Made by a program: the position numbers and the translations under genes | Assembly (NCBI GenBank): GCA_964007475.1 | Contig: OZ023273.1 | Location: 38,813,525 to 38,877,524 of the forward strand | DNA from: Hybos culiciformis | Taxonomy: Eukaryota; Arthropoda; Insecta; Diptera; Hybotidae | Direction: 5' to 3' | Length of the DNA: 64,000 nucleotides | Shown here: positions 47,109-59,485 of the stretch, piece by piece | Layout of the letters: every line of letters begins with the position of its first letter | Numbering within the stretch: the stretch's first letter is position 1 | Notes under the pieces: generated by a model | Seen by the model: the letters and a program-made list of their open reading frames with translations, nothing else | Database searches by the model: none | What the model was told of the DNA's origin: nothing

Positions 47109-47706
47109 CAAATTTAATTTATTATGAAACTATTTGATTATATATTATAAGGAATATAAAAATAAAAAAGTTTTAATTGAGTCAATAACATTTGAAAGTA
47201 ATCTAAGTTAGTACTTTTTAACGGCATTACAACTTAGTACTCAAAAAATTAAATTTTCATGCTTGTATTATTAAAAAAAAATGTGAAGATAATTTTAAAT
47301 CCTAAATAAAAGTTTGAGGAAACTACTTTCAGAATTTACTGTTCAATAAAAACTAAAAAAATAAAAATAATGTTGTTTTAATATCCGGTCAGAGTGACTT
47401 ATAAGAGTAAGCTTTTCAGAAGCAGAAGCAAGTTATTGAGCTGAATTGATTTTTGAGAATCATGAGACTTCAAATAACTTGTGATGATTTTGTTATCCTT
47501 ATTTGAGTTACTTATATAACATAGGCATATGTTTTTTAAAAACAAAGCAACATTTCACACCTTGCTAATTTTGTTACTACTTTTAATCAAAAAAGTTATA
47601 GTACCTGTACCGGAATTTTATCGTGTATTTACATATTGTTTTTCATATTATTGTTTTCTGTTTTTTTTTTAACAATTACAAGAATCTAAAATTTCTTTAT
47701 TTTTAG

Positions 47707-47951
47707 TTCATTTCGTTCCTAATGACAGCATTTTGCATGAAACTTCAAGTCGAGGAACAAAGTTATTTTCTTGGAAGGGACACACTTTTACGCCTAATCG
47801 AAAGGAAAGTCGAAAAGGAAATCGATCATGGAAATGTTCAAATTATTATAAAAAAAAGTGTAAGGTTTTATTAAAAACAATTAAATTCGAACATTATACT
47901 AAAGTTCAATTAACTGGTCACCATAACCATTATAAAATGATTAACAAGTAA
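47707..47951 (+). CDS. mod(mdg4): mod(mdg4)-like alternative 3' exon, FLYWCH tail 15
   Basis: Acceptor TTTATTTTTAG followed by TT (shared phase). 80 residues to TAA. Finger: SSRGTKLFSWKGHTF, SWKC, KCKVLL, HHNH. Tryptophan replaces the usual tyrosine in the first aromatic position. Last recognised + strand tail. Confidence 0.8.
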
Positions 47952-49358
47952 GATGTTATTGCTGTGAAAATCATTATTTTTTAATGAACAAAAATGTATT
48001 AATATTGAGCAGAAATCTATTATGAAATGCAATTGATTATGTGCGGATCTACAGCTATGATGTAAGTTTATATAGGTATATATGTGTAAAAATATTGTTT
48101 TTGCATAAAGAATATAAAAAATTAGCATCAGGTAATTTATAAAAAATGAGAATACGTGGACATACATAATTAATAATTAGTTCAAAAATACTTCTGACAA
48201 TATTCAATATTCATTAAAATTGACTTAAAGTGGAGACTGGATTTTAAACTATATTTTCATTATTAAATTTATTTTCAGTATTGTCATTATCATTATTATT
48301 ATAAGATTATACATGTAAGCATCTTTTTAAAATAAATTATAGATTTATTCAATTTTATTGTTCCGTTTAACTCTATGCGGTAATTTCGTTTATTCTACAC
48401 TTTAGCCAAAACATTACAGACTAATAGTTCGAAAAGTGAGCGATATCACAAGACACTGAAGAAGAATTTTCTCTTTCGGATTGCACGGTGCAATTTGCAC
48501 CCTTGACATTTATATTGTTTTGTTATTCAAAATGAAAAAATTAAGTTAATATAAGATTTTAAAATAATAAAAACGAATTATCTCAAGTATTTAAATCCGT
48601 TGATAATTTTGAAGGTAATTTAAGAATGGTATAATGTTAAATAAAAAAAATCTTTTATAGAGAAAAGATATAGAAAAACATATTATACATAAATTATACA
48701 AGTTTTGATGCTTTATTTTGCAACAATTTTGTTAACTATCAGCAATTCTCGAAAATTGCTAATAAAATCTAACTAAAAAAACGCATAATGTATATAAATA
48801 ATATGTTTAACATACATAATAATAATAAATGTACTGTTTTATTTTATATTTAGTCATATATTTTTTTTTTCAGAGAAAAAATTATTTTATTTTTTTTAAA
48901 GCAGATCAGACACTCAGACTCGTCGCATTTATTTCTCTTGAGCATCTTAATCACATCACAAGCCTTTATAAAATACATATACATAATATGAACATAATAT
49001 ATATGTACGTAACATATGTACACTTTTTACAAATGGTAAATATTTAATAATTTAATAATAAAACAAATTTTTATATAATTTTATTACCATAAGAGTTGAA
49101 CGCCCGAATTAGTCTTATGAAGAAAATATAAAAATTTATTATTATAACAAACTATTTACCATTAAAAAAAGATAAAGATAGTTAATTCTTGGGACTGGTT
49201 TATTGAAAAACTAGTAGGTCTTAATACAGAGCCATGTAGTTATTTATTGGTTACTTCAACTTTCTGTTTACATTGTTATTATTACAAATTACCCCAGTTA
49301 TATGATAAAAATGAATAGGTTTATTCGATTTGTTTTTGTTATGACTTTTATCATTTGT
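47952..49358. other. Spacer, AT-rich
   Basis: No further tail recognised. Contains several ATAATAAT runs and ATACATATACAT words. Confidence 0.4.
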
Positions 49359-49366
49359 ATTTTTTT

Positions 49367-50362
49367 CAGGGAACGAAATATCATATCATTTGATAATAAT
49401 CAAATGATATGTATCAAACGATAATTTTTATAATGTTGACTATGAATGATTACGATCACTCACTTTACTAACACAAATATCATTTGATTTTTCAATATCA
49501 AAAGATTTCTTAAAATGTTTTGAGTTTGATATTCTTTTTCGTTTTACTGTATGCGTTCTAATGAAAATAATAAAAATGAGTTGGTGGGAAGTTGAATTTA
49601 TTTATGGGTTTGCAGTATACATACACAATAAATGCCGTTTTTCTCTTTTATTGCAATAAAATTTAGAATATGAGTAATATTTTTAAATGCGTATTATAAA
49701 ATGCATTATTATGCGTATTATAAAATGCATTATTATGCGTATTATAAAATGCATTATTTTACTTTTATTAAATTCGTATTTCCTAACGTTACGGACGTTA
49801 TTATGGCTGAGATTAAAAAGAAAAAAATGTATTTGATAGAGATGTTAATAGAGAAATAAACATGAACATAACTATTTCCGTTTATTAATAAATTAAAGTA
49901 GTAAATTAAAGTATTAAAGTAGTAACAAAATAAAAATTAACTAGATTGTCACTAACAAATCGGTCAGAAAAACTCATTCAAATAAATTTTAAAGTTTAGT
50001 TTTTATTTATTTTTGAGCAACCTGAACAAAAAAAAACATATTATTATGTACATAACAACAAAATTAAAAAAAATCAATTTGGCTCTTGTAATATTTATGT
50101 ACTCAATTTTTTTTTAAGAAAAAAAAATTTGTTTGTGAAATCTTAATTCTTTCAAAAATTTTTATTTTACTCATTCGATTTTTTCATCACACACATTTAA
50201 AAAAAATCATTTGATAATGATATTCGTTTTTCGTTTCATATTTTTAAACTGGTGAGTGAGGAATATCACGATCATTTTTAATATAGGACAAAACGAAAAA
50301 GATAATCGTTTGATTCATTTTAATCAAAAAAGATTATCAAAAATGATAATTTTCGAACCCTG
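49367..50362. mobile_element. hAT-type MITE with ATTTTTTT duplication
   Basis: Ends CAGGGAACGAAAT at the left and, reversed, CAGGGTTCGAAAAT at the right, with 8-base flanks ATTTTTTT on both sides. Both ends reiterate ATCATTTGATAAT and its complement. No transposase. CAGGG ends with 8-bp duplications are standard for hAT. The duplication is low-complexity and so weaker evidence than at 41203. Confidence 0.75.
49688..49758 (+). repeat. Three-copy tandem repeat, 24-bp unit
   Basis: The unit TGCGTATTATAAAATGCATT plus ATTA is repeated three times without change, inside the hAT-type MITE at 49367-50362. Confidence 0.9.
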
Positions 50363-50370
50363 ATTTTTTT

Positions 50371-51308
50371 GCCTGTTTTTCGTTAATTTATTTTTTCAGA
50401 TTTATCTTTTTTTTGTTCGGAAACTGAAAAATTAATAGGTGCTCAGAATTTATTGTAACGAACGTTAGGTTACAAATGTTTTATTGTTAATATTTTTAGC
50501 TTGATTTAAAATTGCAAACTAAATTTCTACCTTTTAGCAATTAAAAAAGTTCATTTCAGATATTAAATTTTAGGGTGAAGATTTGTTTAAAATGGATTTC
50601 AAGTTAAACACTGGAACGCTGCACTTTAGGTGTAGGTCGCCTAATGAATTAATATTAATCGATTTATTAAAACTCCAATTTCATAATTTATTTTGAATAT
50701 TTTTATTTATTTGAGTAAATGTTTTTCAGTTTTGTAAAAAAAATGATAGTCCAATTTCTTGGAAAATAAAATCTAAATTTTTAGGTACAGTAGGTGCTAC
50801 AAAAATATATTTGGTTATAGTGCTAAAGACTTATTTAAGTTTTTTCTGTAAATTAAAAAAAAAAGAGATTCAAATCAGTTTAATCAAAACTTAACTGCAA
50901 TGTCTGTAATCGTCAGAAATAGTAAGCTTTTATCAAAATTTGAAATGATTTTTGTTTTCACTAAACGAGTCTGTTCACTTATTAACGATTTAAAAAAAAG
51001 AAATCTCCTTTTTTTGTAAAACAAATTTACAATTTCTAAATTGAGGTCGTAATTTTCTGTATTCTGTATATCTGCTTAAATCAACTACTTATAAAATAAT
51101 ATGTGGCCGACTGAAATTAAATACTTATAATGTTATAATAATACGTGACCGACCGAATTTTTTTACCCATTTTTGCCGCTTTTTTCTTTTCTATACAATT
51201 TTAGTTTTTGAATTCACTTAAAAGTAGACCTACAAATTTAAATTGTTATGGGAAATTTAAAATTTTAGAGAGCTTTTGCTCACAAAGATGTCAATTAAAT
51301 AAAATAAA
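50371..51308. other. Spacer, AT-rich
   Basis: Nothing recognised between the MITE and the stop codon of FLYWCH tail 16. Confidence 0.4.
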
Positions 51309-52389
51309 TTACGAAGAAGTTTTAAGAACATCTGATAGTTTCTTATAAAGCATATTAGCTCTTGCTTGATCGATTCTGGCTTGATCATCGGGATGATTAT
51401 GAACGGCTGAAAATACAAATTTATTAATGGTTTCTTCAGACAGAAAACAAAAGTAAAAAATCAAATAGAAATGTACTTGTACTTATGTAATATTATAAGA
51501 TTGAGTTTAAAAAAGCACTTACCGTTAGTTATTATTAAATTGTCACCAACTGATTTTAGACGGCTTCTGCATTTAAGAGACTGAAAAAAATATTATTCAA
51601 AATAAAAATTATAAAAAAAGCGTGAGTCGGAACAAAACAAGTACAAACTTAAAATGTATTTAAAATAATTAGATATTGAATAAGTTTTTTTTCAACAAGG
51701 TTATTGAAGCTTTGTCCATAAGGGCTAGGATTATCTTATTTTAGCAAAAACATTTTTTGTAGGTATGGAAGTCTACAACTGTTAATAATCCATCTTCATC
51801 TGTTTCTATAATTTTTCTGTGATGTTGATTTTATAGTTTCAATGTTTTTCAATTATTCTGTTTGATTGAGCACATATGTATTAGTTCTAAAGTTTATGAA
51901 TTGCGCACATTCAACAAAACTTTTGAAAGTGATACGGCTGCCAAGGATTATTTTACGAATATCTTTTAAATATATATAAGATGAAACCATAGCGAGTAGC
52001 GTATGCATGTAATCAATCCAGAGTTCAATTCTTGGATAGCTTAGCTCGTGGCTTTCTTTAATAGTTTGATCTACTAATTTCTATAAGTTAGTTTTATTAT
52101 AAAACATAATGAATCTAAATTAATCATGTTGTTTTTATATAAATTCGCTGGGCAATTCTTAGTTATTGTATTTGTATGTAATGCACTGTTTCATAGTTAA
52201 AAAATTTTCTTACTCTATTATGAACACATTCCCAATAATATTTATCATTTGTTTTTCCAAATGATCTGAAATTTGATCGATATATGAAATTATTTAAAAC
52301 TAAAAGGGTTCCACCTTTTCGGCTTAAAATAAACCAATGTTGTGGACTTGGATCAATCTCCTCTACAAATGTATATTGTTTGAATTTAT
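51309..52389 (-). CDS. mod(mdg4): mod(mdg4)-like alternative 3' exons (- strand), three-exon FLYWCH tail 16
   Basis: Three minus-strand exons: 52214-52389, 51523-51580 and 51309-51406. The first follows TTTACCATTCTAG, opens with AT (shared phase) and encodes FILSRKGGTLLVLNNFIY and YYWECVHNR before GTAAGA. The second, after TTTTTTCAG, gives SLKCRSRL and ends at GTAAGT. The third, after GTATTTTCAG, restores an Ala codon and gives VHNH and a short helical tail. Only the spliced product has all four ligands. None of the exons was long enough to appear as an ORF. Confidence 0.8.
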
Positions 52390-53376
52390 CTAGAATGGTA
52401 AAAAAAAAAATTATATTTATGCTTTTGAATTAAAAAGAATATGTAAGATAAAATTATAGTCATAAGAAAAGCATTTTTTTTACCTTTTTCAGAACAATAT
52501 TTTTTGTTTCCAAATTTTTATACTACATTTAAATTGCGTGTAATAAAAATATATTATATACTTTTTGTTTCAAAATATTTTTTATTTCTAATTAGTTACA
52601 TGTTGTAGTACACAAAAAATCCCCTGTTCGGATGTTAGGAAATCCTGTATTAACAGAAAATACAAAATTTTTTAAAATTAAAATCTTTCAAATAAATATC
52701 TTTAACTTTGAATTTACCAATTGTATTTGAGGTAATTTGCACTATTATATGCATTCTTATAATAGTACATAAATGTACATTCGTATTTTAAGATAATAAC
52801 ATAATAATAATTTGGGTTATAAGCAAATCGAATTAAAAATTCCATATATATAACGTGAATTTTACGCAAAGACGTGATTATGAGGAAGAGATGAAAATAC
52901 TTAAGCTTTGTGTATTAACGATTAGCTTTATGTTGAAAAGTTTTGTTGGGAAATTTTGCGTTCTAAATTTTCCGTCAGACCAGTCAGTTTCCATTTTATT
53001 TTAATAAAATATTAAAAATTTAAAATCTAAAATAAAATAGGTGTACAAATTTTAAAAAACATTACATACAAATCTTTCTAAAAATTTATTTGTTCTGAAT
53101 TCTGATATTAATAGCAAATAGGATAATATTTTTAAGTTCGAAATACTTAAAAAGAAATAAATTTTTCGAGTTAAATTAATTATTTTTTATTTAACAAGAT
53201 TTCGTCAGAAAAAATAAAAAATATTATTTTTTGTTAGTGGCAACTTTTTGTTGTGTGAATTTCACAACAACAAAAAAATGTACTGTGACAAAATACATTT
53301 AGATTAGAATTTAAAATTCAGGTAATTAAAATCTAATTTTTTTTTTCGAGTGAAGCCATTAGGCATTAGACTTTAA
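52390..53376. other. Spacer, AT-rich
   Basis: Nothing recognised on either strand between tails 16 and 17. Confidence 0.4.
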
Positions 53377-54669
53377 CTAATCTTGTTCTAGAATTTTTGT
53401 TGTTTTTAAAAGAGCTTTTTGTAATTTTTTCTTCAGTTTTGCTTTAAAATCGGCAGCTTCTAAAGTTTCGCCATGATCAATTGATTCTATCAACAAATTT
53501 TCATTATTTAAATTATTTTTAGCATCGGTTTCTTCTGATTTTAAAGGGATTGCCTCTTCTGATATAGATTTACTACTTTTGGAATCAATAATTGTGAACC
53601 CTTGATTCAAAATAACTGGTAGATTTGTTGTTTCCAATATTTGAAAATTTTCAAGGTGAATTTGATTCTCATGATCAAAGTACATTTGCCCAGATAAATC
53701 GGGTTCATCCTTAATAGGGTTATCCATCTTCAGGTAATTGGTTGTTGTGGACTTGCTTACTGACCTAGCTGCGTGGTTATGATTTGCTAAAAGACTAAAG
53801 GCTTTATTTCCTAACACTATTGCTTTAGCTTGACAACGTTTGTTATTGACACCGCAACAATTCCATAATCCGTAATTACCTCTTTTGCATGAAAACGTGA
53901 AATGATGACCATCGAAAACCAATTTCATACCCCCTTGAATATAAAAGCAATTAATATCTACAAGTTTTCATTAATCGTATTTCAAAAGAACACTAATAAT
54001 TTAATAAATTAATTAAAAATTCTTCGGACTTCACGTAATTATCAATCAATTTCCTACTGAAAGTCGATTTTTATCGCTTCCTATGTAATTTTCTGCCATA
54101 CAATTTTTACTCATTTTTTGTAGATCTTACTGTAAATTAATACTTCTTCCTAATTCTATTATATACTTCAGTCCATTGAAAAGACGTAAGAATACAACAA
54201 TATCACTGAATTAGATCGAAATAGTTAGAATTTTTCAATAAGATTTTCGAATAAATATTTCAAATAAATTCGGGAAAATGCCTACTGGTTGGATTCCTTT
54301 ACACTTAAATATTGTAGTAAGTAAGTTATTGTATTCAACTTACTTGCTTTCATCAGCAGAATTCAATAAAATTAATGATTTAGTCTACAATTCCATAAAA
54401 TAGACAGAAAATTCGAATGTTAAACGAAATAAGTTGTGAAACTTTATAGGGACATAATTTGTTTTGATTTATCTAACATTATTTTTTATTTTATTGTTTT
54501 ATATTTCAACTAAATAAACATGTTAAAATCCTACCTTTTGTGGAAGAAACAAAAATTACTGGTTGACTGCTCCGTTTAAGGGCGATTTTAATTTGCTCTG
54601 AAAGTGATAATTTTTTTGCTTTGACATACTGATGTCTTCTTAAATATTGTCCAGATTTTGTTTTTCGAG
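53377..54669 (-). CDS. mod(mdg4): mod(mdg4)-like alternative 3' exons (- strand), FLYWCH tail 17
   Basis: Two minus-strand exons: 54535-54669 and 53377-53933. The first follows ATTATTTTTTTAG, opens with CT (shared phase) and ends VIFVSSTK before GTAGGA. The second follows TTTTATATTCAAG and joins as a Gly codon, giving GGMKLVFDGHHF, LWNC, RCQAKA and NHNH. A long acidic region of about 120 residues (EDETDAKNN-like) and a basic helix end the protein, the longest tail here. The paralogue at 55396 has the same segments in one exon, which supports this join. The ATG at 53928 is internal. Confidence 0.8.
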
Positions 54670-55395
54670 CTAAAAAAATAATAATTTTATTAGAAATTTT
54701 TTAGAATGTATTTGAGTTATTAAAAAACAATACACATAATTTTTAAAATTTTTTTTGTAGTATTATAACAAACAACATTTTTTTGTTTTTAATATTATAT
54801 TTCCGTTCTCCTCCAAATACATTAAATTTATAAATTTATAATACCACTGCAATAATACGTTATTCTAAAATTTCACATAGTTTTAATATATGCTTCAATT
54901 CTTATACCTATTGTAGTTCGCATTTTTTAAATTTCATACCTATTATTAAATTTAAAACATTTATTTATATTAATTATTTTTGAATAAAAAAATTATAATT
55001 TAAAAATTTGTAAAACAAATATACAAACACTGATCCTTAAAAAAAGTTACTCAACTGATTTTCGTTTTTCAATTAAAGGACCTTGTTGATACTATCCTAC
55101 TTTGTACCAAACTTACCTTGTTTGGTTTATCGAATTATTTCAGAAACAACTGAAAAATCAGTTGATAGAATTATTGAGCAACTCAATATTATTATTTTAA
55201 TTGTTTTTTTTTTTTTGCAATAATAAAAAAATATTAAATAATAAATATAAAAAAATTCATAATGTATTGCATAAAATTATATCTATTTTTAATATTTCTT
55301 CATTTTTTGACAATAATATTCCGAAATAACATTATAGATATGAAGAAAAATTAATTTAATTAAAATTATTTAAAAGTAAAAATATAAATTTCATA

Positions 55396-55832
55396 TTATT
55401 TTTTAATCAATTTTAATGCTTCTTGCAATTTATACAAAATTTCACTTTTCAATCTGTCAGATTCTACATCCTTCTTAGGAATTCTTTCGGAGCAATTTCC
55501 TAATTTGTTTTCAATAGTTTCGTTCATGACAAATGTTGTAGATGTTGTACTTTTATGATGTGAAAATATTTTATGATTGTGAAAATTTTCAATGTTATAA
55601 GCACGATTGCAATAAATAGCAACCATAGCTGGACATTTCCGATTGTTCAAACCACAACACACCCAAACACCGACTGAATCACGTTTTGATGAATATTTGT
55701 AAAGATTTCCTTCGAATTTCAATTTCATCGCACCAGTTGTTGATGATACATAAACTACGGAATGACTTGGACCTTTTAGTGCTTTCTTAATGCGATTTCG
55801 GTAAGACGTCGAGCTTTCCCGTTTATATTTTG
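55396..55832 (-). CDS. mod(mdg4): mod(mdg4)-like alternative 3' exon (- strand), FLYWCH tail 18
   Basis: Follows TTTATTTGTTTTAG and opens with CA (shared phase). 144 residues to TAA. Pattern: VVYVSSTTGAMKLKFEGNLY, VWVC, KCPAMV, FHNH, then a tail ending KLQEALKLIKK. Sister of tail 17: same order of segments, CCG[VL]NN[KR] motif and terminal Leu/Lys helix. Here no intron interrupts the segment that is split in tail 17. Rightmost supported tail. Confidence 0.85.
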
Positions 55833-57660
55833 CTAAAACAAATAAAATAGATTATTTTTTGCTAAATGTTAACTTCAAAACTTTATAATTTTAACGCTAA
55901 TGGATATAAATATGTAACTTTGGTGATTCAACTATGATTGATAAAAATATTACTTCATATTATCATTATAAAATGGGTATATTAATGAAAGTAACAAGAT
56001 TAATTGCATTGAACAGAATGTAAAAAGACAAAATTAGAATAACAGAGGATAAACTGAAAAAATAAAATAACAAAGTAAACGAAAAACATTTTTTTTCTCA
56101 ATTAAAATTTATTTTTTATAAAAAATTAATATAAATAGATATAATAAAATAATAAAAATATAGTAAAAATAATCTAATATTAAAATTTAAATTTTTGTAA
56201 TTATGCATGCATTTTAACACAATTTGATAAGGTTTTTAGAAATTAAAGATGACCACAGACCCCCAAGTAAACGCCTTTGTCGATCTGTTTTGGGCCAACT
56301 CTGCGAGTCTAAAATAATCACAATCATCCTAGAGTGACAACTTAATTACCAGTAAAAAAGTTAAAGAAAAAAAACTGAATGTGCCAAATAATATTTATTT
56401 TGTAAGAATTTAGTTTAAAATAATATAAAATTCTACTTTATATTTTTAGACGGGGTTACTCCATAGTTCATTGTCAAACAGGAAATTTCAATTTCATTAT
56501 CGATTTAAGCAAAAATCCTCCGTTTTCTTCGCATATTTTGTTAATGTCTGTAACAGACGGACGTTGTTAGGTAGGTATAAGTTGACGAAGGACAATTTTC
56601 AAAAATATAATAAAAGAACGCTACTTAAAAATTTCAAATTTATCAAAATTTACTAACTAGGTAGGTAAACCTACACCCTCATTTTGATATATTTTTTTTA
56701 ATTAATAATTATATAAGTAGCTACTAGCTAGGTACGTATCTAGGTTTTATTTGATTTTGATAGCATTACAGTGAACTAAATTTAAAGTGGTTGGCACAGT
56801 AGCTCCAGATCTGCTTAATAACATTATGAACTAAAAAAAAAAGAATAAAATTTCAATTTTAATTCTTTTTTCCAAATCGAATAAATTTTTCATTTTGTTA
56901 AGCTTAAGTTAGTTCGTCTAATTATTTCTATTCGGAAATGGGAATACTAAAATTAGGTAGGTACTTACCCATCATCTTTCATGATCTGCCTACCTCCTAA
57001 TCCTTGTTTCCTAGGTAAGTTTATTTTGATATATTTTTCCCGAGAACAAAATTCAAACATTTTAGAATTCTTGATTATGATGGAATTGCAACTTGGAAGG
57101 AACATCCAATTTGAATAAAACTTTTATCTTTTACAGATAACTATATTTATTATGTTTTTAAAATAATATGGATGAATTCAATGGGACATGTAGGTAATTG
57201 ATAAAAATAAGTATTTTGCTTTTACTATCTCACAAATTAAATTTTTTTTTATTAAAGTAAAGGTAAATAAACCTAAACGAATTAAGAAAAACAACTTTGT
57301 TTCGATCGAATGTAGGTAATTGTGGATTTCACTTTAATTAATCAATTTCATAATATTTTCACTTAATTTTTAAGTTTAATTTAATAAATTAAATTTGAAT
57401 AATTTAATAAATTAAATAAAACCACAATTTATAATTATTTATAATATGTAAAATCTCGAATTTGTCGACGATGGTTTCTGATGGCGTCTACTAACGTAAT
57501 ATATTGTAATATAATTTTACTTTATGTTTATGATGTTTATATATTATTAAAAATTATACATATATTAAAATGACAGTCAAACAGGACAAGAACAGCAACA
57601 GACAACAGAGAACAGACTACAGAGGACAGCCATCAATATCAATTTATTCCACATCCCACC
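55833..57660. other. Gene-free stretch
   Basis: No BTB domain or other gene recognised. Several TAGGTAGGT/ACCTACC words at 56,560-57,020. Beyond 57,500 the sequence becomes richer in CA and GACAG words, of unknown meaning. Confidence 0.4.
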
Positions 57661-57669
57661 CAAAAAAAA

Positions 57670-57835
57670 CCACACGACGGACGCGACGCAAACGTTAATG
57701 ACCATATAATTTCACGTAGCGTCATTAATGTCGTTAACGTCGAGACTGTACGGGTTCATACATTTTCATACGTTTAATATTTCTTACGTCATTTGCGTCG
57801 CGTCCGTCGCGTGCGTCAACGTCGAGTTTAACCAA
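57670..57835. repeat. Foldback repeat of GACGGACGCGACGC words
   Basis: CACGACGGACGCGACGCAAA at the left is matched by TTTGCGTCGCGTCCGTCGCG at the right, with GTTAATGAC/GTCATTAATGTCG words between. CpG-rich island in AT-rich sequence, non-coding, probably a small foldback transposon. Confidence 0.7.
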
Positions 57836-59035
57836 ACTATAAAGAAAAATTGAAGTACTTTAAGAAAATATTGTACTACACATACACTACACACTACACC
57901 TTCTTTTATTTCCCGACATAGTTTTTTTTTTTGTTGCTAGATGTCAGCCTAAAACATTACTAAAAAAAACTCTAGTACTTCATTATGTGTGAAAGTAACA
58001 ACAGAAAGTCATCTAGTACTATAAAAAAATGAATTTTCGATTTTTCGAAGCTTTGTTGGACCTTTGCTGTTTGCTTGCTTCGCATTTTTTGACACCAATA
58101 AAAATATTTTAATTTTATTTTTATTTAAAAAGAAAATAGTGCTGGAAAAATTAATTTAATTTTAGATTTTCAAATTTAGTTAAATAATAGTGAAAATAAA
58201 AATTGTTTCTACCAATATTTTATATTTGAATGTGGAAAAGGAAGTGAAATTTGATAAAATTAAAAGAAACAGAAAGTGTAGTGTTTGTTTTTTTAATAAA
58301 TGTTTTTTTTTTATGTCCCTCAATTCCTCCTACTCCTAGTCCTAGGATAGGATTTAAAAAATTGCAATGAACTTGTAAATGAAGTGTTAAAAAAAAAAAA
58401 ATTATTTTGAAATTAAATTAAAAAAAAAAAAAAAGAAAAATTTATAAATAATCTTTAATTCTTTTCTTTTAAATATTATATCTTTTTTCTTTAAATTAGA
58501 TTCAGATTCAGTGGTGAGTTAAAAATTTTATTTTATTTGTTTCTTAAATTTGTGAATTGTGGGGGAAATTAAAAAAAATAAAAATAATCAATATGGCTGT
58601 TTCTCATTGTTTTTTTTTTGTGTTTACAAAATTACAAAAAAAAAGAAGCAAATTCCATTCCATCCATTCCATGGAAATAACTTTTTTTTAAACTAATTCC
58701 ATCAAATTTTCTTCATTGCATCTGAAACTGTGGACCTTGGTCGTATCATAACCAAACCAGGCATAATATTTAATGACTTAGCCTCAATTACCAAGTCTGT
58801 CTGAGATGAGAGAGCAGAGAGCGTTTTAAAACTGAAAAAATTACACCTATTGAAGTAATGTATCTAGGTAGGTACCTACCTAACATTTAAAAAATGGCTA
58901 AAGTGCCATTTTATGGGGCGCCCCGCCTAGGTATTTAAAAAAAGGGAAAATTTATTGAAAATCTCTTAGAAATCCGTATTTGCAAACATTTTGCTCCGCT
59001 CATATTTACTTAGAAATTCGTATTTACTTAGTATA
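57836..59035. other. Gene-free stretch
   Basis: AT-rich with long A and T runs. A GT-rich donor-like word GGTGAGT occurs near 58,514 but no coding exon could be attached to it. Confidence 0.4.
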
Positions 59036-59039
59036 GTGT

Positions 59040-59485
59040 GGGTACTCTATCGATTGGAAATCCGAATCGGGTAAACTGGATGATATGTGCAGCCTCGATT
59101 TCGTAGAAACTTGAAGGGGGCTGAGTCAGTGACCAAACCCTCAAATCCAAGAGGATCTTTTCAGGAAACCTTCCGTTTCGGAAATATAGCCACCCAAAGT
59201 TGTTTCGAATGTTTTGTAAAGCCAACATTTTTTTTACCCGGGCTTGGGCCCCTCCTCCCTCGCTCCTCGTCACCGCAACCACACCAAAAATAAAGCATAT
59301 CGGGTGCAAAAAAAATTGGCCATACAAAATATATGAAAACTTTGGAGGGCCATTACTTTTGGATTTGGGGGTTTGGTCACTCACCTCCTCTATATCTTTG
59401 GAGCCAGTCGACCTCGTAATGCCGTCAAGGGCACCTTTTCGAAATGGCCCTTCCAAAGTCTTGATATTGTCAAACAAAAATTAAA
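59040..59485 (-). repeat. Diverged repeat related to the 1-1284 family
   Basis: Shares CCATACAAAATATATGAAAA, a GGGGG-type run, and a CTCC..TATATC..GGAG layout with the element arms at 1-205 and 43925-44170, but is clearly diverged. The long minus-strand frame across it is Pro/Gly-rich repeat translation. Confidence 0.4.

Noticed and set aside
58490..58530. Possible 5' exon ending at a GGTGAGT donor
   Set aside because: No coding frame, promoter word or downstream acceptor could be linked; single donor-like words are common.
59028..59484. 149-aa minus-strand ORF
   Set aside because: Overlaps a diverged repeat and has opposing ORFs of similar length; no recognisable domain.
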